Shown here: piece after piece, positions 43,641 through 50,370 of the stretch | How the letters are laid out: each line of letters begins with the position of its first letter | Numbering within the stretch: the stretch's first letter is position 1 | Source of the DNA: Akkermansiaceae bacterium | Lineage (GTDB): Bacteria; Verrucomicrobiota; Verrucomicrobiia; Verrucomicrobiales; DEV007 | Length of the DNA: 64,000 bases | Assembly: GCA_024233085.1 (NCBI GenBank) | Contig: JACKQC010000016.1 | Location: forward strand, 1 to 64,000 | Reading direction: 5' to 3' | Position numbers and translations under genes: made by a program | The notes under the pieces: model-generated | Database searches by the model: none | Told to the model about the DNA's origin: nothing | Seen by the model: the letters and a program-made list of their open reading frames with translations, nothing else

Positions 43641-44123
43641 ATGAAAACGCCCGTCTTTGCCGCCATCGCCCTCTGCGCCATCGTCTCGCTGGCCACCCTC
43701 GTCCCCGGCAGCGCCGCTTCCCGCTCCAAATCGTCGTCCTCCGCCGCTCCCAAAGCCAAGGCGGCGGAAATGGCCGCGCCGAAGCCGAAGACTTCCTCAC
43801 CCGCCAAAGAGGAAAAAGCCGCCGCTGGCGCCACGAAAACCGGGCGCATCCCGGCGAAACAGGTGCGCGCGAAACAGCTCGTGGACAACCTGACCGACGC
43901 CCAACGCACCCGCATGCTGGCCCTGCTCAACGAAGGCACCGCCAGAGACCTCGCGGGCATCAAGGGCATCGCCAAAACCCGCGGCGCCGCCATCGAGGGA
44001 GCCCGTCCCTTCCTCTCCATCGATCAAGTCATTCTGGTCGAGGGAATCGGCGAGACCACCTTCGGCCGCATCGTCGAGCACGCCCGCGCCCTCACCACTT
44101 CCTCGTCGCGGAAAGCCTCCTGA
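43641..44123 (+). CDS. Secreted helix-hairpin-helix (ComEA-like) protein
   Basis: 160 residues: signal peptide (MKTPVFAAIALCAIVSLATL), a low-complexity Ser/Ala/Lys/Pro linker (about 25-75), then a tandem helix-hairpin-helix region (LAGIKGIAKTRGAAIEGARPFLSIDQVILVEGIGETTFGRI) as in the ComEA DNA-uptake receptor. HhH motifs bind DNA backbone non-specifically. It probably binds DNA outside the cytoplasmic membrane, but ComEA orthology is not shown and no comEC is nearby. ATG 43641 is chosen because earlier ATGs fall within the promoter/operator. Confidence 0.75.
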   Translation: MKTPVFAAIALCAIVSLATLVPGSAASRSKSSSSAAPKAKAAEMAAPKPKTSSPAKEEKAAAGATKTGRIPAKQVRAKQLVDNLTDAQRTRMLALLNEGTARDLAGIKGIAKTRGAAIEGARPFLSIDQVILVEGIGETTFGRIVEHARALTTSSSRKAS

Positions 44124-44215
44124 AGCCGAATCCGCGCCGAGCTACGGAAATTTCTTCAACCCTGCTCTTTTCGTCAAATCTCATAGCACTGCGGAAATTC
44201 CCCCTCCAGGGGTCT

Positions 44216-44260
44216 CGGACCCAACAGGGTTAGGTCGGTGACCATACCCTGTTGGGTCGA
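44216..44260. repeat. 45-nt hairpin repeat, copy 8
   Basis: 21-nt arms, GGT loop, 17 of 21 positions paired, core intact. Lies 92 nt after the HhH gene stop and 17 nt before a 12-bp tandem repeat array, inside the 502-base gap 44124-44625. Confidence 0.88.
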
Positions 44261-44277
44261 CCCGCTTTTGGGGGGCC

Positions 44278-44421
44278 GACGCCTCTCGCGACGCCTCTCG
44301 CGACGCCTTTCGCGACGCCTTTCGCGACGCCTCTCGCGACGCCTTTCGCGACGCCTCTCGCGACGCCTTTCGCGACGCCTCTCGCGACGCCTTTCGCGAC
44401 GCCTCTCGCGACGCCTCTCGC
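44278..44421. repeat. Tandem array of twelve 12-bp units
   Basis: Twelve perfect head-to-tail copies of GACGCCTYTCGC, differing only at one C/T position (order C C T T C T C T C T C C). Each unit junction creates the palindrome TCGCGA. Because 12 is a multiple of three, all six frames stay open, which produces meaningless repeat ORFs. It lies upstream of the DUF4838 gene in a gene-free gap. Confidence 0.95.
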
Positions 44422-44600
44422 GACGGCGCGGCGTCGGCAACGGAGAAGTTCAGAGGAAAATCCCTCGAACAGGTGAAAACGTCGCGGACGCCGCGCCGTG
44501 GCGAGAGACATCGGAGACGAGTCGCGCGACGAGTCGCGCGGCGGGGCGCCGCCGGGTACGAAAAGAAAAACGTTGCGGTCGCCGCGCCCTTGCGGGAGAC
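44413..44600. repeat. Three copies of a ~34-bp interspersed repeat
   Basis: Copies at 44476-44509 and 44567-44600 are direct repeats about 85% identical (AAAACGTYGCGG ... GCGRGAGAC). A third copy at about 44413-44445 is inverted (TCTCGCGACGGCGCGGCGTC). The 12-bp array joins the inverted copy without a break, so the array probably grew from its TCTCGCGACG end. The last direct copy ends 26 nt before the DUF4838 start. Confidence 0.7.
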
Positions 44601-44625
44601 CTCTGGATCGAATCCCGCGCCAACC

Positions 44626-47172
44626 ATGAGCCTCCACCGATTCGCTTTTGCCGTCCTCGTTGGGTTTGCCGTGCCTTCGTCACTGTCGGTCTCGGCGATC
44701 GCCGCTCCGCCGCCGACCGTTCTTTTCGCGGGAAAAGACTCGCCGCCGCTGCCCATCGTGATCGAAAGCCCCGGCGATTGGCATGGCGACGAAACGCTCG
44801 CGCCGGCGGTCGAGGATTTCCGGACACTTCTCAGCCGCATGGCCGGGGCGGAGTTTGAGATTTCACCTCCCGAAACTGTCGCCGACGGACGCCGGATCAT
44901 TCGGCTAAAGGTGTCCGAAAAACCGGACATTCCCGCCTCGGACCGTGAACACTACCGGATCGTCACCTCGGACGCCGGCATCGAGCTGCGCGGCGACACT
45001 CCGCTCGCCTTGCGTCACGCCCTCTACGACCTGCTTCACCGTCTCGGATTCCGGCAGTATTTTCCCGGCCGGACCTGGGAGATCGTTCCAAAACTCCCGA
45101 AAATCGCCGTCGCTCTCGACATCGACGAGCGTCCCGACTACGCCTCGCGCCGCATTTGGTACGGATACGGTCTCTGGGAGCACAACCGCGAAAACTACCC
45201 CGCGTGGTGTGCCCGCAACCGCATGGCCGAGGGACTGAAACTCAACACCGGACACGCCTACGGCGGCATCATTTCCAGGCGAAAGGCCGACTTCGACGCG
45301 CATCCCGAGTTTTACGCGCTGGTCGATGGGAAACGGGACATCCGCGGCCAGGCCAAGCTCTGCATCGGCAATCCCGCCCTGCGCGACACGGTCAAGGCGT
45401 ACGCGCTCGATTTCTTCGCCGAAAACCCCGGGGCCGACAGCGTCTCGATGGACCCGAGCGACGGCGGCGGGTGGTGCGAGTGCGACGCCTGCGCCGCCAT
45501 CGGGCCGCCCAGCGACCGCGCCCTGCTTCTCGCCAACGAAGTCGCCGAAGCCGTCAACGCCCGATTCCCCGGCAAGGTTGTCGGCATGTACGCCTACAGT
45601 TTTCACTCGCCTCCGCCGGCGCTGACGGTTCACCCCCGGGTCATCGTCAGCGCCGCGACCGGATTCATCCGGGGCGGGCTGAGTATTGACGCCATCATGA
45701 CCGGCTGGCGGGCGAAGGGCGCGACGCTCGGCGTCCGCGAGTATTACAGTGTCCACACTTGGGACCGCGATCTGCCGGGCGCGGCGCGCGGCGCGAATCT
45801 CGACTACCTCGCGACCACGATCCCCGATTTCCACGCGAAGGGCGCCCGCTATCTCAGCGCCGAATCGAGCGACAACTGGGGCTGCAACGGTCTGGGCTAC
45901 TACTTCGCCTCGCGCGTGCTGTGGGACACCGGCGAGGCGGCGCGCCGCGACGAAATCGTCGCCGATTTTCTCGCTCAGGCCTTCGGTCCCGCCCGCGAAC
46001 CGATGGAAAAGTTTTACACACTCATTGAGGGCTCCAACAAAAACGCCCGCCTCGTGTATGACGACCTGCTCGCGCGGATGTTCCGGCGGCTCGGCGAGGC
46101 CCGGGAACTCGCCGGCGGCGACGAGGCCATTCGCCGGCGCGTGGACGAACTCGTCCTCCACACGCGATACGTCGAGTTGTTCGACCGCTACCGCAACGCC
46201 CGGGAAGACGCCCGGCAGCGCGCCTTCGAGGATCTCATCCGCCACGGCTACCGCATGCGCGGCACCAGCCTGATCCATGCCTACGCCCTTTACCGGGACC
46301 TCGCGGCGCGGGACAAGTCGGTCGTCATCCCCGAGGGCGCGGGCTTCCGCGTTCCGGAGCCGGTGAACCCCTGGAAATCCAGCGAGCCCTTTTCCGGCGA
46401 CGAGATCGAGGCGATGCTCGGCTCCGGCATCGCCAATCACCAGCCCGTTCAGCTCGACTTCGAGCCGCGGGAGTTTACCGAGAATCTCGTCCCCGCGACC
46501 TGTGTCCTCGAGTCCCTGCCCGAATCCGCCCCCGGCGGCGCGGAACGGATGCGAGGGAACCGCTCCTTCCACACCGTCGCCGAGTTGCCCGGCGAGGAAT
46601 ACGAACTCCGCGTCACCGGCGGGCTGATCGAGCACTATCGCGACCGGGGAAACGTCAGGATCGCCGTCTGGAAGATCGGCGGCGCCAGCGACACCGGCGA
46701 GCGGGAAACGCTGATATTCGAAGACCAGTCCGTGCCGCCGGACGGCGTCGAGCGGGCGGTGAAGTGGACGGCCAGGGACCCCGGCGTTTACCGCGTCGAT
46801 GTCGCCGACGGGCACGACCTGACGCGGGTGGTCTGGCCCGAGGGGCAGCGCATGAGCTGGCGGGCGACCCTGGAGGACCGCAACGATTTCAGCGGGCGCT
46901 GGTCGCTTTGGTTCTTCGTTCCGAAGGGCACGCGCACCCTCGGTCTCTACTCCGCCGCGCAGGGAGGTCAACTGCTGAGGCCCGACGGAAAACCCGCGCT
47001 CGACCTGAAGACCGAAAGCGGCGCCTTTCTCTCCACGCCCGTTCCCGAGGGCATGGACAACACCCTGTGGCGGATCCACAGCGCCGCCGGAAAGGTCGCC
47101 CTCCTCAACGTGCCGCCCTGGCTGGCCCGCTCACCGGCGGAGTTATGCCTGCCCGCGGAGCTGACGGAGTGA
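44626..47172 (+). CDS. Exported DUF4838-domain glycoside-hydrolase-like protein
   Basis: 848 residues with a signal peptide (FAFAVLVGFAVPSSLSVSAIAA). An N-terminal alpha/beta domain (about 40-180, with LRHALYDLLHRLGFRQYFPG) resembles the domain preceding catalytic barrels in alpha-glucuronidase/hexosaminidase-type enzymes. A DUF4838 barrel-like region follows (about 180-580, with CIGNPALRDTVKAYALDFFAENP and MDPSDGGGWCECDACAAIG), then a beta-rich C terminus. Probable polysaccharide-processing protein; the catalytic residues are not certain. ATG 44626 begins the signal; upstream sequence is repeat-derived. Confidence 0.8.
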   Translation: MSLHRFAFAVLVGFAVPSSLSVSAIAAPPPTVLFAGKDSPPLPIVIESPGDWHGDETLAPAVEDFRTLLSRMAGAEFEISPPETVADGRRIIRLKVSEKPDIPASDREHYRIVTSDAGIELRGDTPLALRHALYDLLHRLGFRQYFPGRTWEIVPKLPKIAVALDIDERPDYASRRIWYGYGLWEHNRENYPAWCARNRMAEGLKLNTGHAYGGIISRRKADFDAHPEFYALVDGKRDIRGQAKLCIGNPALRDTVKAYALDFFAENPGADSVSMDPSDGGGWCECDACAAIGPPSDRALLLANEVAEAVNARFPGKVVGMYAYSFHSPPPALTVHPRVIVSAATGFIRGGLSIDAIMTGWRAKGATLGVREYYSVHTWDRDLPGAARGANLDYLATTIPDFHAKGARYLSAESSDNWGCNGLGYYFASRVLWDTGEAARRDEIVADFLAQAFGPAREPMEKFYTLIEGSNKNARLVYDDLLARMFRRLGEARELAGGDEAIRRRVDELVLHTRYVELFDRYRNAREDARQRAFEDLIRHGYRMRGTSLIHAYALYRDLAARDKSVVIPEGAGFRVPEPVNPWKSSEPFSGDEIEAMLGSGIANHQPVQLDFEPREFTENLVPATCVLESLPESAPGGAERMRGNRSFHTVAELPGEEYELRVTGGLIEHYRDRGNVRIAVWKIGGASDTGERETLIFEDQSVPPDGVERAVKWTARDPGVYRVDVADGHDLTRVVWPEGQRMSWRATLEDRNDFSGRWSLWFFVPKGTRTLGLYSAAQGGQLLRPDGKPALDLKTESGAFLSTPVPEGMDNTLWRIHSAAGKVALLNVPPWLARSPAELCLPAELTE

Positions 47173-47178
47173 GCGCCG

Positions 47179-47197
47179 CCCCGCGCCCCGCGCGGGG
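47179..47197. terminator. GC-rich hairpin between convergent stops
   Basis: CCCCGCG / CGCGGGG, a 7-bp all-GC stem with a 5-nt loop, filling the 26-nt space between the stops of the DUF4838 gene (47172) and the esterase gene (47199). No T-run follows, so it may slow rather than end transcription. Confidence 0.4.
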
Positions 47198-47198
47198 T

Positions 47199-48161
47199 TC
47201 ATCGGGCGCGCTCCCTCGCCGCCGCCGCCGCGAAGTTCGCCTGGTGCCATTGCATCAGTTCCAGGCCGCGCTTCTCGTAGAACCGCCCCGCGGAATGATC
47301 GACTCCCTCGGCGATGAGCATGTCGTGCTCGATCCCCAGCTCTTTGAGGTAGGCCGAATACTTCAGGTTGAACTCATAGTTGAATCCCTTCGTGCCCACC
47401 CATAGCCGGATGGGCGGCTTCGGGCGATCCGGCCGCTTCGCGAAGGCGGCGGCGAGGTCCCAGGTATTGTCGCCCGGCTCGAAGACCACCGTCTCGCTCT
47501 CGGCGCCGTTGTTTTCCCGCACCACCTTCTCGGGCCCGTAGCCGGAGCCGCCCGGCGCGGCCGAGACGAACCGCTCCGGGTGCTTGAGCAGGATGCGCGT
47601 CGTGCCGCGGCCCCCCTGGCTGAAGCCCTCGATGGCGCGTCCCTCCCGCCCGAGCGTCCGCCAGGTCGCGTCGATGTGCGGAATCGTTTCGTTGACGAAC
47701 ACGTCCTCGCCCCGGCCATTTTCGAACCGAGGATAGTTGTACCAGCTCATCGGCCCGCCATTGGGGAACACGTAGATCGTCGGCGGGATGTCCCCGTTCC
47801 GGATCGCCGCGTCCACGAATCGAGACAGCCCCACGCTCTTGAATTCCCCGCCCGGCCGGCCGCCGTGCAGGTGATAGACCACCGGATAGCGCGTTTCCGC
47901 GTTCGCCTTGTCGTCATAACCGGGCGGCAGATAGAGGTAATAACCCACCTCGATCCCCATCGACGGGCTCTTGAAGGTCGCGTGTCGCACCGAATCCGGC
48001 AGCTTCATGGCGGCGCGCCGCGCCTCCGGGATGGGGCTGACCCAGTGGAAGCCCTCGGGAGTGGAGGGCGAACGCGGATCGGGCGCGGCGGTTCTTTTGT
48101 CCTGGGAAAATGAAGCAGGTGTCGCCGACAACATCGCCAGCGCGAATACAAGGGTTTTCAT
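47199..48161 (-). CDS. Exported alpha/beta-hydrolase, esterase D (PF00756-like) family
   Basis: 320 residues with a signal peptide (MKTLVFALAMLSATPASFSQ). YPVVYHLHGGRPGGEF is the oxyanion region, GFSQGGRGTTRILLKHPERF carries the nucleophile Ser in G-x-S-x-G, and VDHSAGRFYEKRG the catalytic His. Similar enzymes are acetyl-xylan or feruloyl esterases, so removal of ester groups from plant or algal polysaccharide is likely. It is convergent with the DUF4838 gene and 39 nt downstream of ilvD on the same strand. Confidence 0.85.
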   Translation of the reverse strand: MKTLVFALAMLSATPASFSQDKRTAAPDPRSPSTPEGFHWVSPIPEARRAAMKLPDSVRHATFKSPSMGIEVGYYLYLPPGYDDKANAETRYPVVYHLHGGRPGGEFKSVGLSRFVDAAIRNGDIPPTIYVFPNGGPMSWYNYPRFENGRGEDVFVNETIPHIDATWRTLGREGRAIEGFSQGGRGTTRILLKHPERFVSAAPGGSGYGPEKVVRENNGAESETVVFEPGDNTWDLAAAFAKRPDRPKPPIRLWVGTKGFNYEFNLKYSAYLKELGIEHDMLIAEGVDHSAGRFYEKRGLELMQWHQANFAAAAARERAR

Positions 48162-48200
48162 GTCGTTCGGATGGCTTTCCGCCGATCTCGACGGGGATGG

Positions 48201-49928
48201 CTACAGATTCCCATCCGTCACCGCGCCCTCGGACGCCGAGCTGACGAGCTTCGCGTACTTGGCCAGCACGCCGCGGGTGTGGTTCGGCTTGGGTTGCCTC
48301 CAATTCTTCCGGCGGTCTTCGAGTTCCTTCTTCGAAATGCCGAGCGTGATCTCCCGCTTCTCGGCGTCGATGGAAATGGGGTCGCCGTTTTCGATCAGCG
48401 CGATGGGGCCGCCGACAAAGGCCTCGGGCGTGATGTGCCCGATCACGAAACCGTGGCTGCCGCCCGAGAATCGCCCGTCGGTGATGAGCGCCACATCCTT
48501 CCCGAGACCCTGGCCCATGATGGCGCTTGTGGGGCCGAGCATCTCGCGCATGCCGGGGCCGCCTTTCGGGCCCTCGCCGCGGATGACGACGACGTCGCCC
48601 TTTTTCACCCGGCGGGCGAGGATGGCCTTCATCGCTTTTTCCTCGCTCTCGAAGACCCGGGCCGTGCCGTCGAATTGCAGCCCTTCCTTGCCGCTGATCT
48701 TGGCCACGGCGCCCTCGGGCGCGAGGTTTCCGTAGAGGATGACGAGGTGGCCGTCCTTCTTGATCGGGTTGTCGAAGCCCCGCACCACGGTCTGGCCTTT
48801 CGGGTAGGATGGCCTCACGCGCTTGAGGTTTTCCGCCACGGTCTGCCCGGTCACGGTGAGACAATCCCCGTGCAGCAGCCCCTTGTCGAAGAGCATGCGC
48901 ATCAGCGGCAGCGTGCCGCCGATGTCGATGAGCCGCTGCATCACGTGGGCGCCGCTGGGCTTGAGGTCGGCGAGCACCGGCACCCGTTTGCCGATGCGGG
49001 TGAAGTCGTCGATGGAAAGCTTCACGCTCGCCGCCTGGGCCATGGCCAGCAGGTGCAGCACCGCGTTGGTCGAGCCGCCCAGCGCCGTCACCAGCGTGAT
49101 GGCGTTTTCGAAGGCCTTCCGGGTCATGATGTCGCGCGGCCGGATGTTCCGGCCGATCAGGTTCACCACCGCGGCGCCGGCGTCGAGGCAGTCCATCATC
49201 TTCTCGTCGCTGATGGCGGCCTGGGCGGAGCTGTTGGGCAGGCTCATGCCGAGCGCCTCGATGGCGCTGGCCATGGTGTTGGCCGTGTACATGCCGCCGC
49301 AGGCCCCCGGTCCGGGAATCGCCGCGGCCGTCACGCCCTCCAGCTCCCGGTCACCGATCTCGCCGGCGGAGTGTTTCCCGATCGCCTCGAAGATCGACAC
49401 GATATCGACGTCCTTCCCGTCGTGGCAGCCCGGCTGGATGGTGCCGCCATAGACGAAGACCGCCGGGCGGTTCAGCCGCGCCATGGCCATCACGCAGCCC
49501 GGCATGTTCTTGTCGCAGCCGCCGATGGCGAGCACGCCGTCCATGCCCTCGCAGCCCACCACCGTCTCGATGGAGTCGGCGATCACCTCGCGGCTGACCA
49601 GCGAGTATTTCATCCCCTCGGTCCCCATCGAGATGCCGTCGGAGATGGTGATGGTGTTGAACTCGATCGCCTTCCCCCCCGCGGCGTCGACGCCCTTGGC
49701 GGCCTCTTTGGCCAGGCGGTCAATGTGCATGTTGCAGGGCGTCACCATGCTCCAGGTCGAGGCCACGCCGACGATGGACTTGGCGAAATCCGCCGTTTTA
49801 AAACCGACCGGGTAAAGCATGCCCCGGCTCGCGGCACGGTCCGGACCGTCCAGCATGGGACCGGAAAACTGCCGATGGGCGTCGGAGCGTTTCGGGGAGG
49901 GGGAGGAGGACTTCTTTTGCTTGGCCAT
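48201..49928 (-). CDS. ilvD: Dihydroxy-acid dehydratase
   Basis: 575-residue cytoplasmic Fe-S enzyme of valine, leucine, isoleucine and pantothenate synthesis. Cluster cysteines are Cys65 (TPCNMH), Cys138 (GGCDKNMPGC, signature 1) and a later one in GPGACGGMYTANTMA. SGGSHGFVIGHITPEA is near the C terminus. The N terminus has a lysine/serine-rich extension of about 20 residues. Upstream is an array of 22-bp repeats rather than a recognisable leader-peptide attenuator or T-box. Confidence 0.95.
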   Translation of the reverse strand: MAKQKKSSSPSPKRSDAHRQFSGPMLDGPDRAASRGMLYPVGFKTADFAKSIVGVASTWSMVTPCNMHIDRLAKEAAKGVDAAGGKAIEFNTITISDGISMGTEGMKYSLVSREVIADSIETVVGCEGMDGVLAIGGCDKNMPGCVMAMARLNRPAVFVYGGTIQPGCHDGKDVDIVSIFEAIGKHSAGEIGDRELEGVTAAAIPGPGACGGMYTANTMASAIEALGMSLPNSSAQAAISDEKMMDCLDAGAAVVNLIGRNIRPRDIMTRKAFENAITLVTALGGSTNAVLHLLAMAQAASVKLSIDDFTRIGKRVPVLADLKPSGAHVMQRLIDIGGTLPLMRMLFDKGLLHGDCLTVTGQTVAENLKRVRPSYPKGQTVVRGFDNPIKKDGHLVILYGNLAPEGAVAKISGKEGLQFDGTARVFESEEKAMKAILARRVKKGDVVVIRGEGPKGGPGMREMLGPTSAIMGQGLGKDVALITDGRFSGGSHGFVIGHITPEAFVGGPIALIENGDPISIDAEKREITLGISKKELEDRRKNWRQPKPNHTRGVLAKYAKLVSSASEGAVTDGNL

Positions 49929-50019
49929 GATGGGATTGACGATTCGTCACGGGGAGCGGGGCGTCAAGATGGGAAAGGCCCGGCCCGTCGCGGGGGCCGG
50001 GCCCGCGGGGGGGCCTCCA

Positions 50020-50284
50020 CGAAACGCCAGGGGGCCCCCTCGAAACGATAGGGGGGCCTCCTCGAAACGGCTGGGGGCCCTCCTCGAAACGCCAGGGGAG
50101 CCCCCTCGAAACGGAAGGGGGGCCCCGTCGAAACGCCAGGGGGGCCCCCTCGAAACGCCAGGGGGGCCCCCTCGAAACGGCAGGGGGGCCCCCTCGAAAC
50201 GCCAGGGGAGCCCCCTCGAAACGGCAGGGGGCCCCCTCGGAGTGGCCGGGGGGCCCCCTTCGAAGTGGCTGGGGGGCCCCTCTG
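50020..50284. repeat. Tandem array of twelve 22-bp units with palindromic GC cores
   Basis: Twelve units, ten of them close to CGAAACGCCAGGGGGGCCCCCT in pattern (written here as CGAAACGSCAGG + GGGGCCCCCT), lengths 21-23 and mostly exactly 22. The final two diverge (CGGAGTGGC, CGAAGTGGC). Each unit holds a self-complementary G/C core. The 442-base gap 49929-50370 contains only this array and hairpin copy 9. The period is about two DNA helical turns. Confidence 0.93.
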
Positions 50285-50324
50285 AATAGTGAAAGGGGCG
50301 CCGGAACGGGTATCCGGGACCGGG

Positions 50325-50369
50325 CCGACCCAACAGGGTTGACTCCCCGACCCAACCCTGTTGGGTCGC
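50325..50369. repeat. 45-nt hairpin repeat, copy 9
   Basis: 21-nt arms, CCC loop, 18 of 21 positions paired. It ends 2 nt before the stop of the cytochrome/WD40 gene (minus strand, 50371), so it immediately follows that stop codon. Confidence 0.9.
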
Positions 50370-50370
50370 C

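Noticed and set aside
44174..44476. Repeat ORFs (RRERRRER-, PLATPFAT- and REASRKAS-type) over the 12-bp array
   Set aside because: A 12-bp repeat keeps all frames open automatically. There is no start context or neighbouring domain, and the hairpin repeat lies at the end of some of them.
50020..50284. Possible CRISPR array
   Set aside because: Units are contiguous with no unique spacers, and no cas genes are nearby. The 12-bp array at 44278 is rejected for the same reason.
49947..50333. Gly/Pro/Arg-rich ORFs over the 22-bp array
   Set aside because: Open in several frames on both strands because the unit contains no stop codons. No signal of coding selection is visible, since unit lengths of 21 and 23 would shift the frame.
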